A stretch of 51,306 nt of DNA, from NCBI RefSeq assembly GCF_000299035.1, contig NZ_JH921517.1, positions 1 to 51,306 of the forward strand, given 5' to 3'. How positions within the stretch are numbered: the first letter of the stretch is position 1; every line of letters begins with the position of its first letter. The notes under the pieces were generated by a model. The model ran no database searches, had not been told where the DNA came from, and was given only the letters and a program-made list of their open reading frames with translations. Positions 17,679 through 27,335 of this stretch are shown here, in pieces. The DNA is from Bacillus bingmayongensis (GTDB taxonomy: Bacteria > Bacillota > Bacilli > Bacillales > Bacillaceae_G). A program made the position numbers and the translations under genes.

Positions 17679-18548
17679 TTGAAAAAAATCATATTCGCTT
17701 CTACGGCATTAATTGTAATTGGTGGACTCACTTTTGGCATCAAAGAAGTAGGAGGGAAGGGTTTTGAAAAAGAAAACTCCTTTGAAGTAGATCGTATTGC
17801 AGAAGTAGAAATAAACAACGAATCTTGGGATGTTGAGTTCAAAAGTGCAGAATCAAACAAGGTAACAATTGCAGTTGAAGGAAAACAGAAAGATAAGAAG
17901 AATGATCCTGTAACAATTAAAAAGGATGGAAAGAAAATTGTAATCACTCAACAAGAACAAAAGGATGGATTTATTGGTGGCTTCACTTTTGGAAAGAAAG
18001 GTACAATCTATATTTCTATTCCAAAGGATGGAGTAGATACGATTACATTGAATAATAGATCTGGCGATATAAAAATGAATGATATAATGACTAAAAATAT
18101 TGTATTTTCAAACGGATCTGGTGCTGAAAAGATTGAGGGGCTATCAGCAGAAAACGGTGAGTTTACATCAAAAGGTGGGGAACTAAGTTTGAAAAATAGT
18201 TCGTTACAGGAACTATCTGTAGCTTCTACTACCGGTGATAACTACCTTACAAATGTAAGGAGCCCTAAGACAAAAGTTACTTCAACAGATGGTGAAGTAT
18301 TGATTAAAGAGACAATAGAAGGAAAGTCATTACTTGTAGAAACAAAATCAGGAGACATTGGTGTCTCTTATAAAGAAGCTCCAACTTCATTAAAGCTTGC
18401 TGCTAACAGTGATTCATCCGATATAATAGTGAGTTTAAATGGGTTTAAGAAAAGAACGAATACGGAAAAAACAAAAGAAGGTGTAATTGGTGATGCATCA
18501 AATAAGGTGGAGATTTTAAGTAAAAAAGGCACTATATGTATCAAATAA
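17679..18548 (+). CDS. DUF4097 family exported beta-repeat protein
   Basis: 289-residue protein starting from TTG 17679 with ATGAGGG upstream. Residues 1-20 form an uncleaved anchor or signal (KKIIFASTALIVIGGLTFG). The rest is a succession of short beta strands of the type TITLNNRSGDIKMND, FTSKGGELSLKNSS and LLVETKSGDIGVSY, the repeat pattern of DUF4097/LiaG-like domains. LiaG-type proteins occur with envelope-stress two-component systems and ABC exporters, which is exactly the setting here. A scaffold or sensing role at the membrane surface is plausible but unproven. Confidence 0.82.
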   Translation: MKKIIFASTALIVIGGLTFGIKEVGGKGFEKENSFEVDRIAEVEINNESWDVEFKSAESNKVTIAVEGKQKDKKNDPVTIKKDGKKIVITQQEQKDGFIGGFTFGKKGTIYISIPKDGVDTITLNNRSGDIKMNDIMTKNIVFSNGSGAEKIEGLSAENGEFTSKGGELSLKNSSLQELSVASTTGDNYLTNVRSPKTKVTSTDGEVLIKETIEGKSLLVETKSGDIGVSYKEAPTSLKLAANSDSSDIIVSLNGFKKRTNTEKTKEGVIGDASNKVEILSKKGTICIK

Positions 18549-18571
18549 TAATCAGAAGAGGTGAATATATC

Positions 18572-18928
18572 ATGCAGAAAAAATCAATTCGTTCCGTCAG
18601 TGACATATTTGCTATGCTGTTTTTTTACTGTACGACGGGACTATTAAGCGTTATTGTTGTTCCAGTTTTGGCAACGATTGCGTACGGTTTCGGTTTTTGT
18701 ACTGTACTTATATTAATTGCAGGTATTATTCGTTCCTTTGGAGTTACATGGGTACAAATGGATATGGGTCCTAGTTTATCAATTCCTCAGGAGTGGAGCA
18801 TGGTTTATGCTCTGATCATAGGTGGAATCGTGGGAAGCATCGCCTATTTTAGTTGGAAGTATCTTCGTATTTATTTGAATTTTTTATCGAGAAATTATCG
18901 TAAAGTATTACCAATGAATAAACAATAA
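18572..18928 (+). CDS. Small integral membrane protein of the ABC cluster
   Basis: 118 residues from ATG 18572 (AGAGGTGAATATATC upstream). It has about three hydrophobic helices (14-36, 38-58, 78-98) and a basic C-terminus (SRNYRKVLPMNKQ). Membrane proteins of this size accompany DUF4097 genes in many Bacillus clusters. I do not recognise a specific family. It starts 23 bases after the DUF4097 stop and is probably co-transcribed. Confidence 0.75.
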   Translation: MQKKSIRSVSDIFAMLFFYCTTGLLSVIVVPVLATIAYGFGFCTVLILIAGIIRSFGVTWVQMDMGPSLSIPQEWSMVYALIIGGIVGSIAYFSWKYLRIYLNFLSRNYRKVLPMNKQ

Positions 18929-18980
18929 AATCAAACCGGTGGATTTTTAAAAATAAAATAGATGAACTAAGGGGGATAAA

Positions 18981-19673
18981 ATGCTGCAACTTATAAAGCT
19001 AGAAATGAAGAAATCTAAGCTTGGATGGTATATAAAAGGTGCGATTATCGCAAATATAGTGATGATTGCGATGCTATTTTTTGTAAGCTATATGTCACAG
19101 ATTGAAGGGGATGTAGAACTAGGAAATCCTCAAGGAATTCTTTTAATGGCGAGTGCAATGGTGCGAGGAACGTTTATTGTCTTTGCGGGAGTATTAATTG
19201 CAAAACTAGTAATTGAAGAATATAAAAATAAAACAATACTGCTCATGTTTTCGTATCCAATTAGTCGAAAAAAAATCATTGCTAGTAAGTTATTAATCAC
19301 AGCAATGCTAACGTTTGTAACAGTTTTATTATCTAATATTTTTGTAATAGGTATCTTCTTTACATTGAATAGTTATATGTTAGTTATTCCGAATACAATA
19401 ACGGTAGCTGAGTTGATTCAAGAAGGTATAAAAGTGATTCCTTTTGCTATGGCAGCTGCAGGATCAGGGTTAATTCCCTTATATTTTGGTATGCGTAAAT
19501 ACTCTGTTCCAACAACGATTGTTTCTTCCTTACTTGTTGTGATGATTGCATGTCAAAGTCAGCCAGAATTCTCATTAGCAACTTTTCTACCACTTCAATT
19601 AGCACTTGCGGCTATTGGTATTATGATTGCTTATTATGGAATTAGAAATATTGAGAAGGAAGATGCGTTATAA
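18981..19673 (+). CDS. ABC-2 type transporter permease
   Basis: 230 residues, six predicted helices, with AKLVIEEYKNKTILLMFSYP near residue 75 and the YPISRKKIIASKLL segment, clearly paralogous to the permeases at 16188 and 16906. ATG follows AAGGGGGATAAA. It is the last gene of the cluster, ahead of a strong terminator. With the 16188 copy broken, this and the 16906 product are the only intact membrane partners for the ATPase. Confidence 0.88.
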   Translation: MLQLIKLEMKKSKLGWYIKGAIIANIVMIAMLFFVSYMSQIEGDVELGNPQGILLMASAMVRGTFIVFAGVLIAKLVIEEYKNKTILLMFSYPISRKKIIASKLLITAMLTFVTVLLSNIFVIGIFFTLNSYMLVIPNTITVAELIQEGIKVIPFAMAAAGSGLIPLYFGMRKYSVPTTIVSSLLVVMIACQSQPEFSLATFLPLQLALAAIGIMIAYYGIRNIEKEDAL

Positions 19674-19696
19674 AGTTTCACATGAAACAAGTTACA

Positions 19697-19730
19697 GAAA
19701 AAGACAAGGTGCAGTTACCTTGTCTTTTTC
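19697..19730. terminator. Bidirectional terminator
   Basis: GAAAAAGACAAGGT/ACCTTGTCTTTTTC perfect stem between convergent genes. Confidence 0.93.
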
Positions 19731-19734
19731 GTTA

Positions 19735-20238
19735 TTACATTTTCGGAGCTTCCATCCCGGCAGCTGCCCACTCTTCCTTAGCAGGTCCATAAATACCTGG
19801 AACCTGTAACCCAGCTTGACGCATTAAGACAGTCATTTGCCCACGGTGATGATTTTGATGATTAATGAGAGTCATCAAAAAGATAGAGTTTGGCATGGGG
19901 CGCCCAAAGAAATCATTAATTGTTGCTAAATCTTGATCAGTCCACTGCGTTTGAATTGCCTCTACAAAATCCGTATTTACTTTACGATAACCTTCTGCAA
20001 TCGTCTTCGCGGAAGTTGGTACAGGATAATCTTTTGTCTCCCCCTCAAACTGTAAACCTGTTCCTGACAGCATCACAGGAATTGCGGTAACGATATGCCA
20101 AGCGACTCTGCCTAAAGTCCAATGCCCAGGAGCAATTTCTTGCTTCAATGATTCATCAGTTAATGCATCTAGTATCTTTTGTGTAGACTCAGACTCGTAT
20201 TTCCATGTTGTCAGAAAGCCTTCAATTGTTTGATACAT
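19735..20238 (-). CDS. DinB-like metal-binding protein
   Basis: 167-residue four-helix bundle protein of the DinB/YfiT type. Candidate metal ligands are H46 or H49 (WHI in GRVAWHIV) and the HQNHHRGQ motif near residue 131. Family members include bacillithiol-dependent transferases and many proteins of unknown activity. It carries a GGGGGGAT ribosome binding site and stands alone, convergent with the ABC cluster. A precise reaction cannot be given. Confidence 0.85.
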   Translation of the reverse strand: MYQTIEGFLTTWKYESESTQKILDALTDESLKQEIAPGHWTLGRVAWHIVTAIPVMLSGTGLQFEGETKDYPVPTSAKTIAEGYRKVNTDFVEAIQTQWTDQDLATINDFFGRPMPNSIFLMTLINHQNHHRGQMTVLMRQAGLQVPGIYGPAKEEWAAAGMEAPKM

Positions 20239-20411
20239 GATATCCCCCCAATGGTTATATTCATAGAGTAAATTCGTGAGAGTAGGTGTTTGTCCTGCTT
20301 TTTTATTTTTGTATATTTACATTTAACTAAATTTTGTATTTGTGTCAGAAAACTAACATTATAATTCGTATATTAAGTGAATAGAGAATGAAACAAAGAG
20401 TGGTGATAGGG

Positions 20412-20996
20412 ATGAGCGAAGCTGAAGTAGTAGAAGGGTTACGAAAGAAAGATATGACTGCATTACATGCAGCGATTGATCAATATGGTGATTTAATTTA
20501 TAAAGTTGTTCATAGTGTGTTAGATACATCGCATAGTAAAGTACTCGTTGATGAATGTGTGGATGATATTTTATTAATTATTTGGTACAACATTGAGAGT
20601 TATGATGAAAAGCGCGGGAAATTTAGAAATTGGCTTATATCTGTTGCGAAGTTTAAAGCAATTGATTTTAAGAGAAAAAGTAATCAGGCTTATCGATTAC
20701 AAGAATTTCAGCAGGATATATATGAAGAGATAAAAGATTCAAATCAAACAAATGAGGAACAAGAGGAAACCTTCTACCTTTTAATTGAAGCTTTAAATAA
20801 TAAAGATAGAAAAATCTTTATAAAGAGATATTTAGATGAATATAGTGTGCAGGAGATTGCTTCTGAATTAGGGCTGACAACAGATAACGTTTATAGCAGA
20901 CTTTCAAGAGGACGGAAAAAACTAAAAAAGATACTAGGAGGGGAAACTGATGCGCAAAGAGGAGCTGTTACAGGGATTAAGCAATTTACAATATAG
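20412..20996 (+). CDS. ECF-type sigma factor
   Basis: RNA polymerase sigma subunit of 194 residues. Region 2 spans about 12-85 (DLIYKVVHSVL, DECVDDILLIIWYNI, GKFRNWLISVAKFKAIDFKRK) and region 4 spans 120-175 (LDEYSVQEIASELGLTTDNVYSRLSRGRK in parts, a clear helix-turn-helix). Start set at ATG 20412, preceded by GGTGATAGGG; an ATG at 20388 has a weaker site. The last 16 codons overlap the next gene, so the tail TDAQRGAVTGIKQFTI is probably not functional. The overlapping membrane protein gene is the natural candidate for its regulator. Confidence 0.9.
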   Translation: MSEAEVVEGLRKKDMTALHAAIDQYGDLIYKVVHSVLDTSHSKVLVDECVDDILLIIWYNIESYDEKRGKFRNWLISVAKFKAIDFKRKSNQAYRLQEFQQDIYEEIKDSNQTNEEQEETFYLLIEALNNKDRKIFIKRYLDEYSVQEIASELGLTTDNVYSRLSRGRKKLKKILGGETDAQRGAVTGIKQFTI

Positions 20997-21621
20997 TGAT
21001 GAAGATGTTGCAGAATATAATGATGAAGCAAAAGTGGATAAACAGAAAATAAAACGTGCAAAAATGGTAGTGACTAAAAGTATTTTGATGCAGCGTTGTT
21101 ATCAGGAAGTACAAAGTGATTTACAGAAAAATGAAGAGATCTTATATAGTATGATTGCATCTAATCCTCGTGTAAAGGGATCACAAACAGGAACAGCAAC
21201 TATGTTAGGAATAGGCGCTCTCGCTATGCATTTTGGCATTAATAGCGTTTTGGTTGTTACAAATGAAAGATTATATGTTTTCTTTGTAGACCGGTATTAT
21301 AATGATGTTGATTTAAAAGTATATCAATTAGATGAAATTATTTCTATGAAAACAGTATTAGATCGTAAGGGGGGAAGTGAGTTTTTATATATAAAATATA
21401 CAAATGGTAAAGAGTACTTATTATTAGGAATTGATGATGAATATCGTGAATTGTTTCAAGTGTTACGTAAGGTGAAAAAAGCCAGTGGAATAGAGCTGTC
21501 ATTACAGGATAAAAAATTAACCTGGGCACTAAGAGGTAAAAGAATGATGTTTTATATATTTATGTATTCATTTGTGATATATGGATTTTATAAAGCTTAT
21601 GTTAACTTTTTTCCACATTAA
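20950..21621 (+). CDS. PH-like membrane-anchored protein, possible anti-sigma factor
   Basis: 223 residues starting at ATG 20950 with an ideal AGGAGGGG site, overlapping the sigma gene by 47 bases in another frame. Residues 1-60 are charged and helical. The middle (about 65-180) looks like a bacterial PH domain (SVLVVTNERLYVFFVD, KVYQLDEIISMKTV, KYTNGKEYLLLG). A single hydrophobic segment lies near the C-terminus (about 198-217). Tight overlap with a sigma gene usually means functional coupling, so an anti-sigma role is proposed, but no known anti-sigma motif is visible. Confidence 0.75.
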   Translation: MRKEELLQGLSNLQYSDEDVAEYNDEAKVDKQKIKRAKMVVTKSILMQRCYQEVQSDLQKNEEILYSMIASNPRVKGSQTGTATMLGIGALAMHFGINSVLVVTNERLYVFFVDRYYNDVDLKVYQLDEIISMKTVLDRKGGSEFLYIKYTNGKEYLLLGIDDEYRELFQVLRKVKKASGIELSLQDKKLTWALRGKRMMFYIFMYSFVIYGFYKAYVNFFPH

Positions 21622-21627
21622 CGGGCA

Positions 21628-21684
21628 GTGATACCCCCACCTTAAAATTTAGCAAAAGCAAAGAAGTTAGGTGGGGGAAATCAC
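21628..21684. repeat. Inverted repeat with G/C-rich arms
   Basis: GTGATACCCCCACCT (21628-21642) and AGGTGGGGGAAATCAC (21669-21684) form a long stem with one bulge around a 26-base A-rich loop. No T run follows, so it is not a typical terminator. Its left arm shares the 12-mer TACCCCCACCTT with the element at 43030-43129, in opposite orientation. Confidence 0.6.
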
Positions 21685-21859
21685 TATATATGAAAGTTCC
21701 ATTAGCTTTACTTTTGTTTTATAGCGAGCGTTAAAGTGCATTTAGCTTCTATTAATGGAAGGTGTTCTTTCTTGTAGTTGTTATGGAATAGTTATATAAA
21801 AGTCAGAATATTATGATTGTAACGCGATTACGACTATAATATAATGAAAACAATCATCA

Positions 21860-21877
21860 TGAATGGACATTCATTGT
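21860..21877 (+). promoter_or_regulatory. FadR operator upstream of fadD
   Basis: TGAATGGACATTCATTGT matches most of the B. subtilis FadR consensus (TGAATGAMTANTCATTCA), 31 bases before the fadD start. Long-chain acyl-CoA should release the repressor. Confidence 0.7.
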
Positions 21878-21908
21878 ATTCTTGTAAGAACAGGGAGGAG
21901 GAATGAGG

Positions 21909-23594
21909 ATGGAAAAGCCTTGGCTACAAAGTTATCCAGAGGAAATTCCAGATACAATTTCTTATGATATTCAGCCGCTCCATGTATATTTACAGCAGAT
22001 GTCTTCTCGGTATCCAGAAAAGAAAGCGCTTCACTTTCTGGGGAAGGATATTATATTTTCAGAGCTGAATTGTAAGGTGAATCAATTTGCAAATTATCTT
22101 CGTAAGCTTGGTGTGAAAAAAGGTGATCGAGTTGCGATTATGTTACCAAATTGTCCGCAGGCTGTAATTGGATATTATGGTACATTGCTCGCAGGTGGTA
22201 TTGTCGTGCAAACAAATCCTCTTTATACAGAGAGGGAACTAGAATATCAACTCCATGACTCTGGAGCGAAAGTTATTCTATGTCTGGATCTCGTTTTTCC
22301 GAAAGTTACGAATGTTCAATCTACCACAAAGCTTGAGCATGTTATTGTAACCCGCATTGCAGATTTTTTACCATTTCCAAAAAATTTACTATATCCATTT
22401 GTACAAAAGAAGCAAACGAATCTTGTTGTAAAAGTAGCCGAAAGTGATACGATTCATGTTTGGAAATCGGTAGAAAGAGAAAGTGATGAAATGGTAGAGG
22501 TGCCTTGTGATCCTGAAAATGATTTAGCGCTCTTACAATATACAGGAGGTACGACAGGATTTCCGAAAGGAGTTATGTTAACGCACAAAAATCTTGTATC
22601 GAATACATTGATGGGTGTGCATTGGCTATATAACTGTAAAGAAGGAGAAGAAGTGGTTCTCGGTGTCCTTCCATTTTTCCATGTGTACGGGATGACAGCT
22701 GTGATGAATTTAACCGTTATGCAAGGATACAAAATGGTAATTGTCCCGAAGTTTGATATGAAAATGGTGTTTGAAGCGATTAAAAAGCATAAAGTTACAC
22801 TGTTTCCGGGAGCTCCGACGATTTATATTGCCCTTTTAAATAGTCCTCTGCTTCAGAAATATGATATCTCTTCGATTCGTGCTTGTATTAGTGGTTCTGC
22901 TCCTCTTCCAGTAGAGGTGCAAGAGAAATTTGAAAAGATTACAGGCGGTAAGCTCGTAGAAGGATATGGACTGACAGAGTCATCTCCAGTCACACATAGC
23001 AATTTCTTATGGGAAAAACGTGTGCCAGGAAGCATTGGCGTCCCGTGGCCAGATACAGATGCCCGCATTATGTCACTTGAAACAGGAGAATCGTTACCTC
23101 CAGGGGAAATTGGTGAAATTGTTGTGAGAGGTCCGCAAGTAATGAAGGGATACTGGAATAAGCCTGAGGAAACAGCAGCTGTATTACAGGATGGTTGGTT
23201 ACACACAGGTGATGTTGGCTATATGGATGAAGATGGATTTTTCTATATAAAAGATCGCAAGAAAGATATGATTGTTGCTAGCGGATTCAATGTTTATCCG
23301 CGCGAAGTGGAAGAAGTATTATATGAGCATGAAAAGGTGCAGGAAGTGGTTGCGATCGGTGTCCCAGATCCATATCGTGGTGAAACCGTGAAAGTTTTTG
23401 TTGTACTAAAAGAAGATGAAGTTTGTTCTGAAGAAGAGTTAGATCAGTTTGCTCGTAAATATTTGGCTGCTTATAAAGTTCCAAAATTATATGAGTTTCG
23501 GAGTGAGTTGCCAAAAACAACTGTTGGGAAGATTTTACGACGCGTCCTTATAGATGAAGAGAAGAAAAAGAAAGAGGATGAGCAGACGGGCTAA
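21909..23594 (+). CDS. fadD: Long-chain fatty acid-CoA ligase
   Basis: Activates fatty acids to acyl-CoA with ATP, the entry step of beta-oxidation. The 561-residue protein has the AMP-binding P-loop YTGGTTGFPKG near residue 210, the adenine motif GYGLTESSP near 352, GWLHTGDVG near 428 and the DRKKDMI hinge of the ANL family. Start placed at the second ATG (21909): GGGAGGAG is 8-10 bases before it, while ATG 21903 is too close. Called lcfA in B. subtilis, where it also heads the operon with fadR, fadB, etfB and etfA. Confidence 0.95.
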   Translation: MEKPWLQSYPEEIPDTISYDIQPLHVYLQQMSSRYPEKKALHFLGKDIIFSELNCKVNQFANYLRKLGVKKGDRVAIMLPNCPQAVIGYYGTLLAGGIVVQTNPLYTERELEYQLHDSGAKVILCLDLVFPKVTNVQSTTKLEHVIVTRIADFLPFPKNLLYPFVQKKQTNLVVKVAESDTIHVWKSVERESDEMVEVPCDPENDLALLQYTGGTTGFPKGVMLTHKNLVSNTLMGVHWLYNCKEGEEVVLGVLPFFHVYGMTAVMNLTVMQGYKMVIVPKFDMKMVFEAIKKHKVTLFPGAPTIYIALLNSPLLQKYDISSIRACISGSAPLPVEVQEKFEKITGGKLVEGYGLTESSPVTHSNFLWEKRVPGSIGVPWPDTDARIMSLETGESLPPGEIGEIVVRGPQVMKGYWNKPEETAAVLQDGWLHTGDVGYMDEDGFFYIKDRKKDMIVASGFNVYPREVEEVLYEHEKVQEVVAIGVPDPYRGETVKVFVVLKEDEVCSEEELDQFARKYLAAYKVPKLYEFRSELPKTTVGKILRRVLIDEEKKKKEDEQTG

Positions 23595-23621
23595 AGGCCC
23601 TTTCTTTTTGAAAATATATGA

Positions 23622-23675
23622 TTGACAATATTGAAAATAGTCAGTATTATTAAAATATGAATGATTATTCATTCA
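23622..23675 (+). promoter_or_regulatory. fadR promoter with perfect FadR operator
   Basis: TTGACA (23622-23627), a 17-base spacer, TATTAT (23645-23650), then TGAATGATTATTCATTCA (23658-23675), an exact match to the FadR box, placed over the expected transcription start. FadR should repress its own gene and the downstream fadB and etf genes from here. Confidence 0.85.
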
Positions 23676-23701
23676 GTCATCTTCTTGAAGGGGACAGTAA
23701 A

Positions 23702-25077
<1,376 letters not shown>

Positions 25078-25156
25078 TTCGAATTATTTTTTTAATATAA
25101 ATTAACAGAATATTAAAATTGGTGGAATCTTTCTGAAAAACAAGGGGGTAAATGGA

Positions 25157-25930
25157 ATGAACATCTACGTACTCATGAAACGAACATTTGATACAGAAGA
25201 GAAGATCGTAATTAAAAACGGTGCAATTTACGATGGCGAAGCGGAATTCATCATCAACCCTTACGATGAATATGCGATTGAAGAAGCAATTCAAGTAAGA
25301 GACGCACAAGGCGGTGAAATTACGGTTGTAACAGTTGGCGGTGTAGACAGTGAAAAAGAACTTCGCACTGCGCTAGCGATGGGCTGTGATAAAGCGGTAT
25401 TAATTAATATTGAAGATGATATTGAGAATGGTGACCAATTTACAACAGCGAAAGTGCTTGTTGAATATTTAAAAGATAAAGAAGTAGATTTAATTTTAGG
25501 TGGAAACGTAGCGATTGATGGTGCGTCTGGACAAGTTGGACCTCGCGTAGCTGAAGCGTTAAATATTCCATATGTAACAACAATTACGAAGCTTGAAATT
25601 AACGGCACAAGCGTGAAAATTGAGCGCGATGTTGAAGGAGATACGGAAGTGATTGAAACATCACTACCGCTTTTAGTAACAGCGCAACAAGGTTTAAATG
25701 AACCACGTTATCCATCGCTTCCAGGTATTATGAAAGCGAAGAAAAAACCGCTTGAAGAGCTAGAATTAGATGATTTAGATTTAGCGGAAGATGATGTGGA
25801 AGCAAAGACAAAAACAATCGAAATCTATTTGCCTCCTAAGAAAGATGCAGGAAAAGTGTTACAAGGCGAGCTGCAAGATCAAGTAAAAGAACTTGTATCG
25901 TTGCTCCATACAGAAGCGAAAGTAATCTAA
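25157..25930 (+). CDS. etfB: Electron transfer flavoprotein, beta subunit
   Basis: Half of the soluble heterodimer that takes electrons from acyl-CoA dehydrogenase to the quinone pool. The 257-residue product begins MNIYVLMKRTFDTEEK and has the conserved LILGGNVAIDGASGQVGP near residue 115 and TSLPLLVTAQQGLNEPRYP near 172 (AMP-binding region). ATG follows AAGGGGGTAAATGGA. It lies 79 bases after fadB and 36 before etfA. Confidence 0.95.
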   Translation: MNIYVLMKRTFDTEEKIVIKNGAIYDGEAEFIINPYDEYAIEEAIQVRDAQGGEITVVTVGGVDSEKELRTALAMGCDKAVLINIEDDIENGDQFTTAKVLVEYLKDKEVDLILGGNVAIDGASGQVGPRVAEALNIPYVTTITKLEINGTSVKIERDVEGDTEVIETSLPLLVTAQQGLNEPRYPSLPGIMKAKKKPLEELELDDLDLAEDDVEAKTKTIEIYLPPKKDAGKVLQGELQDQVKELVSLLHTEAKVI

Positions 25931-25966
25931 TAAAATACGAAATTATATATGCAGGAGGGAAAATCT

Positions 25967-26944
25967 ATGGCTCGTAAAGTATTAGTAATGGGTGAAGTTC
26001 GTGACGGATCACTACGTAACGTTTCGTTTGAAGCAGTAGCAGCAGCGAAAACAATTGCAGAAGGCGGTGAAGTGGTTGGCCTTCTAGTTGGAGAGAGCAT
26101 TGCATCTTTAGCAAATGAATTGATTCATTACGGTGCAGATCGCGTTGTGACAGTTGAAAATGATAAATTAAAATCATATACATCCGATGGTTATGCACAA
26201 GCGTTTCTTGCTGTATATGCTGAGGAAAAGCCTGAAGGAATCGTATTTGGACACACAGCGCTTGGTAAAGATTTATCACCAAAGCTAGCTGCAAAACTTG
26301 AAGCTGGTCTTGTTTCCGACGTCACTGCACTAGAAGTAACGGGTGGTAATGTTGTATTTACACGCCCAATTTACTCTGGTAAAGCGTTTGAGAAGAAGAT
26401 TGTCACAGATGGCATTTTATTTGCGACAGTACGTCCAAATAACATTACGCCATTAGAAAAAGATGAAGCGCGTACAGGTGATGTGTCTTCTATTACAGTT
26501 GATGTAAAAGATTTACGTACAATCATTCAAGATGTTGTGCGTAAAACAGCAGAAGGTGTAGACCTTTCAGAAGCGAAAGTCATTATTGCTGGCGGACGCG
26601 GCGTGAAAAGTGAAGACGGTTTTAAACCGTTAAAAGAATTAGCAGATGTATTAGGCGGCGCTGTTGGAGCATCACGTGGTGCGTGTGACGCAGAGTATTG
26701 CGATTACTCATTACAAATTGGACAAACAGGTAAAGTTGTTACGCCAGACTTATATATTGCATGTGGTATTTCCGGCGCAATTCAACATTTAGCAGGTATG
26801 TCTAACTCGAAAGTAATCGTTGCAATTAATAAAGATCCAGAAGCAAGTATCTTCAAAGTAGCTGACTATGGTATTGTGGGCGACTTATTTGAAGTGGTTC
26901 CTTTATTAACAGAAGAGTTTAAAAAGTTAAAAGTGCATTCTTAA
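25967..26944 (+). CDS. etfA: Electron transfer flavoprotein, alpha subunit
   Basis: 325-residue partner of EtfB. The C-terminal FAD-binding domain is clear: GRGVKSEDGF near 207, GASRGACDAEYC near 228, QIGQTGKVV near 247 and SGAIQH near 266, followed by VAINKDPEASIFKVADYG. Start at ATG 25967 with AGGAGGGAAAATCT upstream; an earlier in-frame ATG at 25949 overlaps this site. It ends the fatty acid operon before a terminator. Confidence 0.95.
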   Translation: MARKVLVMGEVRDGSLRNVSFEAVAAAKTIAEGGEVVGLLVGESIASLANELIHYGADRVVTVENDKLKSYTSDGYAQAFLAVYAEEKPEGIVFGHTALGKDLSPKLAAKLEAGLVSDVTALEVTGGNVVFTRPIYSGKAFEKKIVTDGILFATVRPNNITPLEKDEARTGDVSSITVDVKDLRTIIQDVVRKTAEGVDLSEAKVIIAGGRGVKSEDGFKPLKELADVLGGAVGASRGACDAEYCDYSLQIGQTGKVVTPDLYIACGISGAIQHLAGMSNSKVIVAINKDPEASIFKVADYGIVGDLFEVVPLLTEEFKKLKVHS

Positions 26945-26993
26945 TTTGAGTAACCCTTGAGTTCCAAGTGAAATACCCCTATATATAGAAAAG

Positions 26994-27020
26994 CGAGAGG
27001 TCCCCTGCCTCTCGTTTTTT
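26994..27020 (+). terminator. etfA terminator
   Basis: CGAGAGG, seven-base loop, CCTCTCG and six T. Confidence 0.92.
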
Positions 27021-27036
27021 AACATGTATTTCTTTC

Positions 27037-27187
27037 CGATATATAATTCGCGGTTATGAAAACAAAAGAAGATTTGTACTCATTTTCTCTTGTTGTTTTT
27101 ACTTGGCGTGGGGCTAAAAAAGGATCTGACCGCTTCTATGCATGGTTGGATGCTCTCTTCCATCTAAAAAAGAAAGGTTTTATGTCG
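27037..27187 (+). repeat. Interspersed repeat, copy A (bcr-like)
   Basis: 151 bp bounded by CGATATA and TATGTCG, imperfect terminal inverted repeats. It shares the core CGCTTCTATGCATGG and the end GGTTTTATGTC with copies at 30122-30269 and 34345-34495. Flanks are T-rich. Size and organisation fit the bcr1-type repeats described for the B. cereus group, but identity with bcr1 needs an alignment. This copy has the longest open frame of the three. Confidence 0.88.
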
Positions 27188-27211
27188 TTTTTTTATTTGA
27201 TATCTATATAG
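27056..27211 (+). CDS. 51-codon ORF inside repeat copy A
   Basis: Frame MKTKEDLYSFSLVVFTW then FYAWLDALFHLKKKG, ending TAG just past the repeat. Copies B and C carry recognisable parts of the same peptide, each with indels or stops. No ribosome binding site precedes the ATG, so expression is doubtful. It could be a vestigial or translated peptide of the element, or chance. Confidence 0.3.
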   Translation: MKTKEDLYSFSLVVFTWRGAKKGSDRFYAWLDALFHLKKKGFMSFFYLISI

Positions 27212-27335
27212 CTTGTATTTTTATATAGTATAAAGGAACCCTTTTTTGTTACAATACATAACGATACATAATATTCGCCACGTATATAACTTAATGATAT
27301 ACTTTTGGTAGAATACACTTGAAGGAGGAAATAAA

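Noticed and set aside
22853-23206. 117-codon open frame on the minus strand
   Set aside because: Antisense to the fadD adenylation motifs; no support of its own.
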